A stretch of DNA of 53,391 nt. It comes from a virus. This document shows positions 8,225 through 17,076 of this stretch, one piece after another. The DNA lies in IMG/VR virus record IMGVR_UViG_3300047409_000788, positions 1-53,391 of that record. One strand, given 5' to 3'. Position 1 is the stretch's first letter. Every line of letters starts with the position of its first letter. The position numbers were made by a program, and so were the translations under genes. Under the pieces are notes generated by a model. That model searched no databases. It had not been told where the DNA came from and was given only the letters and a program-made list of their open reading frames with translations.

Positions 8225-8731
8225 ATGCGTTCTCTCGCTCGCTGGGGCGGCCCCCTGCTCCTGTTGACCGGCCTCGGCTGTACCCAAGCTCTGACGCCGG
8301 CCTTGCCCAACATGCACAATACCTGGCTCGATACCACCACCACAAAAGCCGAGGTGGCGCGCCAGTACGGCCAGCCGGCGGATGTGATGCAGGAGGAGGC
8401 CGGCCACAGCACCTGGTTCTACTTTGCGATGACCTCGAAGCCGGCCACGGCCAGTTTCGTCCCCTTTGTTGGCTTGTTTGCTGCCGGGTCGACCGTGGAA
8501 CTCCAGCAACTGCGCCTGCATTTTGCAGGCGACTACTTTGAGACGACGGATCAGGATGCGATTACGCGGTACCAAAATATGTATGCCGGCATCACCGAAA
8601 AGGCACCGCTCTTTGCCGCCGAACACGCCCACGTCGCGACCGAAATGGCGGCCCTGGGGCGGGCGTTTGATCCCGAGTCCTGGCGCACGGCGCAACACAC
8701 GTTGCGGATGTGGCAGATGCTGCGCCAGTAG
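8225..8731 (+). CDS. BamE/SmpA-like lipoprotein, 168 residues
   Basis: N-terminus MRSLARWGGPLLLLTG then lipobox GLGC (Cys about residue 19), so it should be an envelope lipoprotein. The segment TKAEVARQYGQPADVMQEEA followed by a W-Y pair and a hydrophobic glycine-containing strand matches the general BamE/SmpA/OmlA fold pattern. A GC hairpin (GGGGCCT-GAG-AGGCCCC) and GGAAGAAGG precede it. It may change the host outer membrane or exclude other phages. The assignment to BamE rests on pattern only. Confidence 0.65.
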   Translation: MRSLARWGGPLLLLTGLGCTQALTPALPNMHNTWLDTTTTKAEVARQYGQPADVMQEEAGHSTWFYFAMTSKPATASFVPFVGLFAAGSTVELQQLRLHFAGDYFETTDQDAITRYQNMYAGITEKAPLFAAEHAHVATEMAALGRAFDPESWRTAQHTLRMWQMLRQ

Positions 8732-8761
8732 AGTATACACCAACCCGTGGAGGGCTACCCC

Positions 8762-9013
8762 ATGCCGACCTTGCTGTGTCTCGACGGCTATACCTGGCTC
8801 AACCTCGACCTGGTCACCCAGATTCAGTACGCCGCCGGCGGCTGGCACGTGCGCCTATGCGGGGACGCGGCCTTCCTCTCTCTGACGCCAGAGCAGGGGG
8901 CCGTGCTGGCGGCCTGGGTCCGCGCCCATGCGCCGACCAGACCTGGGGCGCCCACGGCCAGCCCGCGTCCGGTGGCCCCCAGGCGGCGGATCAGACCGCC
9001 GGTGCACGGGTAA
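8762..9013 (+). CDS. Small hypothetical protein, 83 residues
   Basis: MPTLLCLDGYTWLNLDLVTQ begins a compact beta-rich domain of about 55 residues with a helix (TPEQGAVLAAWVRAHA) and a basic, proline-rich tail. Start at ATG 8762, five codons after a GTG, because GGAGG lies eight bases before it. It is the third gene of the plus-strand cassette and ends 13 bases before the converging L-like tail gene. Family not recognised. Confidence 0.6.
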   Translation: MPTLLCLDGYTWLNLDLVTQIQYAAGGWHVRLCGDAAFLSLTPEQGAVLAAWVRAHAPTRPGAPTASPRPVAPRRRIRPPVHG

Positions 9014-9026
9014 AGGGGGCCAGTAG

Positions 9027-9527
9027 TTACAAGATGCTGGCCCGTCGGAGATCGGGCGCCCCGGGTTCCCCCTCCGCGCTGTAGAGGGTGCGTGGTAACA
9101 CCTCGTTGAGGCCATACTCCAACCCACAGTGCACCGCAGCCATCGTCCAGTCCCAGTCCGCCGTCAGCATCAGGAGGCGGAGGGTGTCCGCCTCGGTCAC
9201 GAGCCCCATGCGATCCAGGTGCACAATCTGTAAGGTAATCGGCTGGCCAAAGAGGTCGTGCTCCTCGAGATAGGCGCCGATCTGGCCCTGGATATTCGCC
9301 ACCGTGATGGTGACCGCCGGTAAGCCCTGCTGGCTCGTCTGCTCCATGCCTTCCCAGCGCATGGGCACGGGTTCATACGTGTGGCCGGCCAACACAAAGG
9401 GCTCTTGCACATCGGCGAGATAGAGCGTGGTCCCGGGGGCAATGGTGACCACGGCCGCCACCGCAAAGACGCCGCCCCCACCGAGGGCGTTCAGCGCACT
9501 GATGATTGAGGAGCTCAAATGTTTCAA
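9027..9527 (-). CDS. Minor tail protein, lambda gpL-like position
   Basis: A 166-residue protein with the shape of tail-tip L/BR0599-type proteins: an N-terminal helical part, then beta segments such as VTIAPGTTLYLADV and TITVANIQGQIGAYLEEHD, and a cysteine near the C-terminus (HCGLEYGLNEVLPRT). Lambda gpL binds an Fe-S cluster through several cysteines; only one is obvious here. No ATG fits; a TTG at 9527 with AGGGGA seven bases upstream is the best start, just after the M-like gene stop. The gene sits between the M-like gene and the NlpC/P60/J genes. Confidence 0.65.
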   Translation of the reverse strand: MKHLSSSIISALNALGGGGVFAVAAVVTIAPGTTLYLADVQEPFVLAGHTYEPVPMRWEGMEQTSQQGLPAVTITVANIQGQIGAYLEEHDLFGQPITLQIVHLDRMGLVTEADTLRLLMLTADWDWTMAAVHCGLEYGLNEVLPRTLYSAEGEPGAPDLRRASIL

Positions 9528-9546
9528 TTTAATTTCCCCTGCACCA

Positions 9547-10119
9547 TTACGGCACAAACTCCAGTAGCGTGACGCCCTCGTGACTATACAGGTGCTCGGC
9601 CAGGTTGCTGGCCGAGAACAGCACCTCCCCCTTGAGCGCAAACGTCACCTTAAAGACACACCGATACGTGGCCGTGAGGGACCCCACCAGGGGGGAGGGA
9701 AGGGTAATCTGCCCCGCCGCGCCATCGATCCCCGGCGTGGGGACCACCAACACCGTATTGCAGTAGACCTGTAAATCCCCCGTAATATAGCGATTAGGCA
9801 GCAAAAACTCGGTCTGCACGCCATCGCCATACCCCACATAAAGGGGGGTACTGATCGTCCCCGCTTCGCCGCCGTCCCAAAAGAATGGGGTATCCCCTTG
9901 CACAAAGGTGACAAACCCAAACAGGGTATCCATGCGGGCTTTATCCGCCTGTGCGTCCCGCAAGGTAAAGCGGGAGAGGGGGCGCCGATACTGGCGCCGG
10001 AACTGGCTGGCGCCGGCCCCGAGGGGCGTCGCGAGGTGGGGCGCAATGAGTTCCTGGGTAACCGGGTAATGGGGCGTAAACCCTAGTTGAATTTCGGGAC
10101 TGACATCAAAGTAGGGCAT
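9547..10119 (-). CDS. Tail protein, DUF2460/lambda gpM-like
   Basis: A 190-residue beta-rich protein. RYRRPLSRF-like and DTLFGFVTFVQGDTPFFW segments match the pattern of distal minor tail proteins, where a short sheet is followed by a region describing a phage-length grid. YGDGVQTEFLLP is the usual second-domain motif of DUF2460 proteins. Position fits: it follows the beta-helix genes and precedes the L-like gene. It should be part of the tail tip around the gpJ trimer. The exact family is uncertain. Confidence 0.6.
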   Translation of the reverse strand: MPYFDVSPEIQLGFTPHYPVTQELIAPHLATPLGAGASQFRRQYRRPLSRFTLRDAQADKARMDTLFGFVTFVQGDTPFFWDGGEAGTISTPLYVGYGDGVQTEFLLPNRYITGDLQVYCNTVLVVPTPGIDGAAGQITLPSPLVGSLTATYRCVFKVTFALKGEVLFSASNLAEHLYSHEGVTLLEFVP

Positions 10120-10161
10120 AGGCGCATTTCCTTACAAGAAAATCTTGTCGCCACGGCCGCG

Positions 10162-11883
10162 TCAATTCTGCGCTTTGAAGCAGCGGAAGACGTCCACAAT
10201 TTTGATCGCCTGCGCCCCCGTGCCACTGCCGGCACACGTATTATCCGCTCCACTGGCGACGGTGCAATCGGCACAATACATCGAGGAGCCTGCCGCGCCA
10301 AACGAGACGAGCGTGCTAAACAGCACGGGGCCACCGAGGAACATGGCGCTTTTGTTGAAGTAGGGATAGGTGACGCCAGATACCCAGTTGCCACTCACCA
10401 TGCCGCGGAGGTCGGTCACGGCGGGGGTCAGAATCCCTGACGAATTACTCGCATTGTTGCCCGTAATCGTATTGCTGCTGATCATAAAGAGGTTCGGGTT
10501 ATTGCCAAAGCCATCCTCCGCGAGCAGGATGGCGGCACTATTGGCCCGGGTCACGCCGAGCACATTCCCGTTAATCGTAATGTTGCTCAGGGCGCCCGAG
10601 AGAGCAATCAGCGCATTCGTGGTCCCCCCTTGTAAGAGCCCGATTTGATTACTGTTGATGTGAATATTCACGCCCGATTTGTCGGCGGCCCCGGTCTGAA
10701 TGAGAATCGCATACTGGTCCTGGTTTTCCAGGCTATTATTGGCAATGAGCAGATCGGCGAGGGGAAAGGTCGTGGCCGGATGGGCTTCAATCCCATACGC
10801 CAACCCGAGAAACTTATTGCCCAGGACCCGAATGCCATTGGTCTGAATCCCGAGGCCCGTCCCCGTCCCAACACTGCCCCCAAAGACGTTGTGCGCCACG
10901 ACGAGATCCCCGGCATCCGGGTTGCTGAACGTGTGGACGAGCATCCCCACGCCCCGAATATTGGAGAGGTGATTGTCGGTAATGTGGCCATAGATGGAAT
11001 TGAGGAGGCTAAAACACGTATAGTGATGGAGGCACCAGATATTGCTAATCGCCAATTGGACTTGTGCGGCATCCGTCGTCGGGGCGGGCGTACTGGCGAG
11101 CAGCGCCGCGCCTCCCGTTTTGGCGGCGCTGGCGGTCAGGGTCATATCGCGAAAGGTCCAGCGTGCTTTATCGCCCACCACGGCGGTCGTCACCAGCATG
11201 TTTCCAGTGGTACTATAATCAACGAGGAACGTATTGGCGGGACCGGCCCCGACCACCGTCCCCCCGCCTTTGAGCGTGACGGTGCTGTTCAGTCGAAAAC
11301 TCCCGGCCGGAAAGCGCAAGACGGCGGCACAGCAGCCGAGGCCCGGGGACGTCCCGCCTGGGGCGAGATAGGCCATGCTGTCTGCAGCCCGTTGTACGGC
11401 CGGGGTATCATCGGCGGAGAGGTCGCCTACTGTGCCAAACCAACACACATTGAGGTCCATCACCTTGGGCAAGAGGATGGTCCCGGCCCCGGCAAACGCC
11501 CCGCACCCATCAATGAGGATGGTGCCGAGGACGGTCACCGTACTGCCTCCGGCGATCGTCATCGTGGTTCCGGCCGGGAGCCAGAGCGTCAGGGTGGCCG
11601 GGATGGTGAGGTTGCTGGTGATGTCCCACGTCCCCGGCGACAGGACCAGCGTCTTGCGCCCGCTGCCCAGGGCCGTCAACGCTGCTTGCAGTGTGGCGCT
11701 GGTCCGCGCCGTCGGGGTGGCGCCATAGCGAAGCGCCTTGATGACGCCCACGTCGTCTTCCATCACCATAAAGCGGGTTGTCTGGGCAGAAGCGGTGTGG
11801 GCGCCCAGACTCACCAGGAGGCCAAGGATCAGGCCCAGGACACGGAAGTTCCAGCGAGCGCGGCTGCTATGAATACATGACAT
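10162..11883 (-). CDS. Secreted beta-helix protein, tail-spike-like (copy 2)
   Basis: 573 residues. ATG 11883 is chosen because AGGAG is eight bases upstream; a longer frame to 11997 overlaps the neighbour. A signal peptide is clear: basic SSRARW, hydrophobic LGLILGLLVSLG, then cleavage after ASA (ASAQ). The segment VCWFGTVGDLSADDTPAVQ is the usual first turn of pectate-lyase-3-type phage spikes. A long beta-helix follows with many N-rich turns (NNSLEN, SNTITGNNASN). It ends with paired cysteines (YCADC, CAGSG). It is collinear with copy 3 and partly with copy 1. Sec export would place it outside the cytoplasm where phage tails are built, which is odd for a spike. Confidence 0.75.
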   Translation of the reverse strand: MSCIHSSRARWNFRVLGLILGLLVSLGAHTASAQTTRFMVMEDDVGVIKALRYGATPTARTSATLQAALTALGSGRKTLVLSPGTWDITSNLTIPATLTLWLPAGTTMTIAGGSTVTVLGTILIDGCGAFAGAGTILLPKVMDLNVCWFGTVGDLSADDTPAVQRAADSMAYLAPGGTSPGLGCCAAVLRFPAGSFRLNSTVTLKGGGTVVGAGPANTFLVDYSTTGNMLVTTAVVGDKARWTFRDMTLTASAAKTGGAALLASTPAPTTDAAQVQLAISNIWCLHHYTCFSLLNSIYGHITDNHLSNIRGVGMLVHTFSNPDAGDLVVAHNVFGGSVGTGTGLGIQTNGIRVLGNKFLGLAYGIEAHPATTFPLADLLIANNSLENQDQYAILIQTGAADKSGVNIHINSNQIGLLQGGTTNALIALSGALSNITINGNVLGVTRANSAAILLAEDGFGNNPNLFMISSNTITGNNASNSSGILTPAVTDLRGMVSGNWVSGVTYPYFNKSAMFLGGPVLFSTLVSFGAAGSSMYCADCTVASGADNTCAGSGTGAQAIKIVDVFRCFKAQN

Positions 11884-11894
11884 ATCGAGGACTC

Positions 11895-13640
11895 CTATGG
11901 GCAAAACCAGCCGGCGCCGCCCCGGTGCGCGGGGCGGCCCCCGCCGCCGGCGATACAGGTGGCGTCCGTGCCACTGGTCGGCCCGCAATCGATACACGTC
12001 ACGCGACTGCCAATCGCCGTGGCCAGGGGGCTCGGTAAAGTGGCGAAGGTAAAGAGGCCATCTTTCAGCAACACGCCGGCCACCGTATACGGCGTGGTGA
12101 AGCCATTGATAATATTCTCGGTGACGACCGTCGACCCCACGTCCAGGTTCACCCCCACACTTCCCCCGGACCCACTCAGGAGATTCCCCCCAATATAATT
12201 GAGATAGGGGAGGGTGACGCCGTCCCCAAACCCGTGAATGCCGGTCGAACTCGGCGAGGTGCCAATCACATTCCCCCCGGTAATCATGATGCCGCCCACA
12301 TTGCCCGCGAAGACAATTCCCTGGGTCGCGGACACCTGTGCCGGTGCCAAATTATTGCCACTCACCGTTACATGGTTGACGCCCGTCGGCGCATGCGCCA
12401 CGATATACAGGCTGGCGACCGTATACATGTCGAAGTTGTTATTGACGATGCGAAACTCCGTCAGCGGCACCACGGTACACGAGGGGTGGGGCGTCAGTTG
12501 GAGATTGTAGCCCCAACCGAGGGCCTGATTGTGGGCCACCACGAGGCCCCCGCCGGCCTGATGCCAGATCGCTTTGGAATCCGTGACCGTGGTCTGGGAG
12601 GGGCCGAGGAACACGTTATTTTCAATCTTGCCAATATTCGCATCACAGTTATTATCGGTGTCCACAATCACAATGCCCGCCGCGTCGGCATCATCGGGGG
12701 CAGCAACAATCGTGCTGTTTTGAATGGTTATCCCCGCCGTCCGTCCCAGGAGGATGCCGATGGGTTGATCCCGAATCTGCACCCGCTCAATGGTCAAGGC
12801 CTGGCTGGCGCCGCCGGCCTGATCGACATAAATCCCTGCCCCGGAAATGCGGGCCACGCTGCTCCGGAGGAGCAAATCCGTGAGGACCATCGCCTGGCCT
12901 TGCACGGTCAGCATGTGGCCCGTGGGGGCACTCGTCACGAGCGTGGTGGCACTAAAGGGGCCATAGCCTGCCCCATGGAAAATGCCGCCGCCCGCCCCCA
13001 GGGTAATGGGTGCCGAGAGCAGAAACGTCCCCGCCCGCAACCGAATGCTACTCACCCCCGCACTGTCCACCGCCTTCTGGAGCGCCACGGTCTCATCGGT
13101 GACGCCATCGCCGGTCACGCCAAACCAGCAAGGGTCGACCTCGACGAGCGGGCTGAAGCGGACCTGGCCTAGCCCCGTAAACACATTGCAGCCATCAATA
13201 CGGACCGGCCCCAGAATCGTCAACGTGACGCCCGTATTGATGCTGACGACGGCCCCCGTGGGGAACCAGGGCGTGATGGTTTTCGGCAGGGAGAGATTGC
13301 TGGTAATCGTCCAGGTGGCGGGGGGCAGATACAGCAGGGTGGGCGTACTGCCGAGGGTCGCGAGGGCGCTGGTCAGGGTGGCGGTCGTAAACGCGGTCGG
13401 CGTCACCCCGGAACGCAAGGCGTTATAGGCGCCAATGTGCTCCTGCATCAGGCCATGGGTACTTGTCTGGGCGAGGGGCAGGCTCGGCACGAGGCACCCG
13501 CAGAGTCCAAGCACGGCGGCGAGCAGGCCGCGGCCCAGCTTAGGCCGGCTGGAGGTAGCCTGGCTGGCGATTATAGACCGATACTTCAATGGGTTCACCC
13601 GGTATATCCTCCAGAAGGGTTCCGGTGAGTTCGAGCACAT
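11895..13640 (-). CDS. Secreted beta-helix protein, tail-spike-like (copy 3)
   Basis: About 581 residues if the ATG at 13640 is used. That start overlaps the giant tail protein gene by 101 bases and puts some 33 residues before the hydrophobic segment GLLAAVLGLCGCLVPSLPLAQ-like stretch. A non-ATG start near 13530 (CTG or GTG) would give a normal signal peptide, so the start is unsure. VDPCWFGVTGDGVTDETVAL is the spike-type first turn. Beta-helix repeats follow, including NNNFDMYTV and SGNNLAPAQ. The C-terminus ends with CIDCGPTSG and a cysteine-containing tail as in copy 2. The two are tandem paralogues. Confidence 0.7.
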   Translation of the reverse strand: MCSNSPEPFWRIYRVNPLKYRSIIASQATSSRPKLGRGLLAAVLGLCGCLVPSLPLAQTSTHGLMQEHIGAYNALRSGVTPTAFTTATLTSALATLGSTPTLLYLPPATWTITSNLSLPKTITPWFPTGAVVSINTGVTLTILGPVRIDGCNVFTGLGQVRFSPLVEVDPCWFGVTGDGVTDETVALQKAVDSAGVSSIRLRAGTFLLSAPITLGAGGGIFHGAGYGPFSATTLVTSAPTGHMLTVQGQAMVLTDLLLRSSVARISGAGIYVDQAGGASQALTIERVQIRDQPIGILLGRTAGITIQNSTIVAAPDDADAAGIVIVDTDNNCDANIGKIENNVFLGPSQTTVTDSKAIWHQAGGGLVVAHNQALGWGYNLQLTPHPSCTVVPLTEFRIVNNNFDMYTVASLYIVAHAPTGVNHVTVSGNNLAPAQVSATQGIVFAGNVGGIMITGGNVIGTSPSSTGIHGFGDGVTLPYLNYIGGNLLSGSGGSVGVNLDVGSTVVTENIINGFTTPYTVAGVLLKDGLFTFATLPSPLATAIGSRVTCIDCGPTSGTDATCIAGGGGRPAHRGGAGWFCP

Positions 13641-16600
13641 CGAATTCTTGTTGTTGCGTGCGCACGAGTGCCCGCCATTGCAGATGGGGGCACCGCACAA
13701 TCACGCCCATCCGCCAGGCCGTGGGCACACTGACGAGCGACCGTGAAAGGCCGTAGCCCCCCAGACTATCCATCCACAGGTACCAGGTCTGGCCGTCCGG
13801 ATCGAGCAGGAGGGCCAGTTCCAGTACATGCGGGGTCTCGCCCACAAACGTGGTTGGGGTGAGCACGACCTCCCCCAGCACGTCCACCCCCACGCGGTAC
13901 CGCCAGCCATCGATCGCCTGGAGTTCCAGGCCCAATCCCTGCTGGACCCCGATGCCGGCCGGGGGTGTGGACGCGAGCACGAGTTCCCCCAGCGTATCGA
14001 CGGAGAGATACCAGGGCGTGGCGGCACTATCGAGGACCTGCCACCAACTGGCGTGCGCGGTGCCGGCGGTGAGGAGCGTGGCGGGGGTGGGGGGACTGGT
14101 GGCCAGGGCGAGATCACCGGTGGCCGTGATCCAGAGATACCAGGGCTGGCCGGTGCTGGTTTGCAGGGCACACACCTCGACGGCGCCTGGGATGCCCACA
14201 AAGGTGCTCTGCGCCAGGAACAACTCCCCCTGCGGGGTGACACTGAGCCGGGTCTGCCAGCCATCGAGGCCGAGCAGGAGTTGGCCGGCGCCGACGTCGA
14301 CCCCGGCCCCTGCAGGGCGCACCGGACTGAGGGTCGGCTCCCCCCCCGGGGCGAGGAAGAAATACCACGTGCCGCCCTGGCTATCCGTGAGGTGGTGATA
14401 GCAGGGGAGGGTCGAGGCCGGGGGTGCCGTGATGGTGACGCTATCGAGGGCGTCATGCAGACACTGCCACTCAAAGGCGAGGTGCCGTTGATCGAGATAG
14501 GTGGCGAGGTCCCGGGCTTCGTCCGCAGACCTGACTTGCAACGTCACCGACAGCGTCAGACTTTGGCGCGTGGCATGAAAATTACTGCGCACGTTGCCGC
14601 CGCCCACGCGATACGCGTCGTTGGTGAGGAACTCATTGAGGCCCTGCAGGGCGACGTGGAGCACGCGATTGGAGATGTCCATGGCGGTCGGCCCCAGGGT
14701 GCTCGTGCCTTGGACGGGTGGCCCCAGGACCAGTGGGACCTCCGTGACATCGGCGAGATACAGCCGGGAGTTGCCCCAGCGGAGCCAGGGCTCGTCGAGG
14801 CGGGCCGGAGGCTCCGCCGGAGGGGCTTGACTGAGGACGAGCGTGCCCGCTTCTACCCAAAAATACCACACGCCGTCCGTCCCGTCCCGCAGGGCAAAGG
14901 CTTCCAGCCTGGGGATGCCTTCCACGCTCACTGCGGTGACGGTGATGGTCCCGTTTGAAAGGACCCCGACCTGATAGCGCGTCCCGTCATTGGCCAGGAG
15001 GCGGACCCCGGCCCCCACGGCCAGGGTGCTCCCGAACGCGGGGACCGTCCCGAGCACGACCCCGCCGCTCCCATCGGGAGAGAGATACCAGGGCTGGCCC
15101 AGTTCGTCCGTGATGCGGTGGGAGGTCGGGGGCAGGCCGCTGGTCACGACCGTGACGTCCCGGAGCGTGGGCACGGTGGCGATGTGGGCCCCGGAGCCGA
15201 CGAGCCCACACCGCAGTTGGAGATAGGCCCCATTACTTTCCAGGGTGCATTCCTCCGCCTTGACGCCCGGATAGATCGTGTAGAGGTTGTGCTGATGGCC
15301 GAGTTGTGCACTAATACTCGGGAGCTGCGTCGGGGGGGCGAGCCGGAGGGTATGCCGGTAGGCCGTGAGGAGCGGCTGTTGTTCGGAGGTCACCTGGCCC
15401 AGCATCAGGCCGAACAGCCCGGCAATCGTGTGGGGCGTCGTGCGCGGTTGGGTCAGGGCCAGCCGCATGCTGGCCCTGGTGCGCTGTTGACTGGAGGCCA
15501 GTCGATACCCCACCCGCGTGAGGTCATTCCCCACGACCGTGTCATCCCAGCGCTCGTGCACGCTGTCGTCATCGATCGCCGTCATCACGGTGGAGGTCAC
15601 GACGGTCCATTCTGCCACGGGCTCGCCATACGTTGGCTCCCGCCGTTGGAGGGTCAACAGGAGTTCATCCGCCCAGTGGCGCTCTTCCAGCGGCCGGGGG
15701 GCGGGGGGCGGGGGAACGACCACGGGAAGTAACAAGACGGCCATGCCGAGGGCCGTGTCCTGTTCCATGCCCACCGCGACCAACCGGGCGAGGGCCGTCC
15801 CCGCCAGGCCCTGGGCCGTGTTGGTACTCAGGACCTGCGTGAGGGCCTGGGTAATCAGCCGGCGGAGGATGTTTTGGGCCGTCTCGCTGGCGGTGCTCTG
15901 GGCGACCAGCCGTCGCAGGGGGCTCCAGACGACCGCTTGCGCCGTCTCGGTGGCGGAGGCCTGGGGCAGGGTCACATTCCCAATGGCGGGGCGTACGACG
16001 GCCAGGGCGGTGGCGGTTTCGGTCGGCGGCGTCAGGAGCAGGACATAGCCGCCGCCTGTGGGCGCCGTCAGGCTCAGCGTCAGTTGGCCATCTTCGATCC
16101 ACAGATACCAGTCCTGGTCGCTACTATCGCGCACCACACAGAATGTCAGGAGGTTCGCCGCCGCTGTCCCCACTACGGTGAGTTCGATGCTGCCTGTGCT
16201 GCTGACCCCCAGCCGATACTGGGTACCATCCACGGCTTGCAGCATCAGGCCGGTGCCCACATCAATGGTCGTGCCCCCGGGCGAGACCGGGGCGAGTGTC
16301 ACGCCGCCGAGGCCATCGGGGTAGAGGTACCACCCGACGCCCAGATCATCGGTGAGGCGCTGGGAATGCGGGGTGGTGCCCACGGGGATCAGTTGCGCGA
16401 CGGCGAGGGCGGTCCCCGTGTCGGTCACCTGGGTCACCAGCCGGGCCAGTGGCGCCCAGGTGAGGGCCTGGGCGGTCTGGAGACTGGTCACCTGGGCCAG
16501 GATATCGCTGAGGAGGTGCCGGCCGATGGTGTTGGCGGTCTCGGTGTCGGTGACCTGGGTCACGAGGCGGCTGCGGGGCGCCACAAAGATGCCCTGGGCC

Positions 16601-17025
16601 GTGTCCGTCTCGGTCACCTGGCCCGTGTCCCGGACCGTACGGCTGACCGTGCGGGCGGCATCCGTCTCTTGGAGCAGCGTCACGAGGCGAATGAGGGGGA
16701 CGCGGCGGATCGGCTGCGCCAGCTCGGTCGTCGGGGTTTGTGTGGCCAGGCGCAGGAGCGTCAGGCTGACGGGCTGTGCCGTCTCCGGGGTCAGCGGCGC
16801 TGTGACGAGGCGGCTGCGGGGCGCAACACTGACGGTCTGGCTCGTGGCGGTCTCGGTGGGGGCGGTGACCGCCACGACGGCCAGGGGGAATTGCAGGGAC
16901 TGCGGGCTGTCGGTTTCCAGGGGGAAGGCGAGGGCCGCCGTATGCGGCGCTGGCGCGGCGGAGAACGGGACCCACCGGGTCAGGCGCCGCGGCGGCCGGC
17001 GCATGGCTTGGAGAATGACAGGCAT
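13540..17025 (-). CDS. Giant tail-tube paralogue with inserted repeat modules
   Basis: 1161 residues. Residues ~35-440 hold about a dozen copies of a short repeat ending in ETAQ/DTAQ and followed by PL-RLVTQ, like those at 27.9-30.0 kb. Residues ~485-615, ~745-860 and ~1100-1161 align by eye with successive parts of the tail-tube protein at 21.3 kb. Examples are WDD.., GVKAEECTLE versus GVKAESFELS, and GGGNVRSNFHATR versus GGGDVRSGLDATR. Between these parts sit four copies of a ~105-residue module (215-325, 625-735, 870-980, 985-1095) with WYL..G..L and DG..YR.GV patterns. It lies right after the tape measure, where a distal tail or tail-tip tube protein is expected. It is probably a tube-like ring decorated with display domains. 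The role of the modules is unknown. Confidence 0.75.
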   Translation of the reverse strand: MPVILQAMRRPPRRLTRWVPFSAAPAPHTAALAFPLETDSPQSLQFPLAVVAVTAPTETATSQTVSVAPRSRLVTAPLTPETAQPVSLTLLRLATQTPTTELAQPIRRVPLIRLVTLLQETDAARTVSRTVRDTGQVTETDTAQGIFVAPRSRLVTQVTDTETANTIGRHLLSDILAQVTSLQTAQALTWAPLARLVTQVTDTGTALAVAQLIPVGTTPHSQRLTDDLGVGWYLYPDGLGGVTLAPVSPGGTTIDVGTGLMLQAVDGTQYRLGVSSTGSIELTVVGTAAANLLTFCVVRDSSDQDWYLWIEDGQLTLSLTAPTGGGYVLLLTPPTETATALAVVRPAIGNVTLPQASATETAQAVVWSPLRRLVAQSTASETAQNILRRLITQALTQVLSTNTAQGLAGTALARLVAVGMEQDTALGMAVLLLPVVVPPPPAPRPLEERHWADELLLTLQRREPTYGEPVAEWTVVTSTVMTAIDDDSVHERWDDTVVGNDLTRVGYRLASSQQRTRASMRLALTQPRTTPHTIAGLFGLMLGQVTSEQQPLLTAYRHTLRLAPPTQLPSISAQLGHQHNLYTIYPGVKAEECTLESNGAYLQLRCGLVGSGAHIATVPTLRDVTVVTSGLPPTSHRITDELGQPWYLSPDGSGGVVLGTVPAFGSTLAVGAGVRLLANDGTRYQVGVLSNGTITVTAVSVEGIPRLEAFALRDGTDGVWYFWVEAGTLVLSQAPPAEPPARLDEPWLRWGNSRLYLADVTEVPLVLGPPVQGTSTLGPTAMDISNRVLHVALQGLNEFLTNDAYRVGGGNVRSNFHATRQSLTLSVTLQVRSADEARDLATYLDQRHLAFEWQCLHDALDSVTITAPPASTLPCYHHLTDSQGGTWYFFLAPGGEPTLSPVRPAGAGVDVGAGQLLLGLDGWQTRLSVTPQGELFLAQSTFVGIPGAVEVCALQTSTGQPWYLWITATGDLALATSPPTPATLLTAGTAHASWWQVLDSAATPWYLSVDTLGELVLASTPPAGIGVQQGLGLELQAIDGWRYRVGVDVLGEVVLTPTTFVGETPHVLELALLLDPDGQTWYLWMDSLGGYGLSRSLVSVPTAWRMGVIVRCPHLQWRALVRTQQQEFDVLELTGTLLEDIPGEPIEVSVYNRQPGYLQPA

Positions 17026-17076
17026 ACGGGTACGGCTTCCCTAGGAAGAGTGCGCGCCGCCGTCCTGGCCGGGCTA

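Noticed and set aside
10645-11880. Plus-strand frame (411 codons)
   Set aside because: Antisense to beta-helix copy 2; no recognisable domain.
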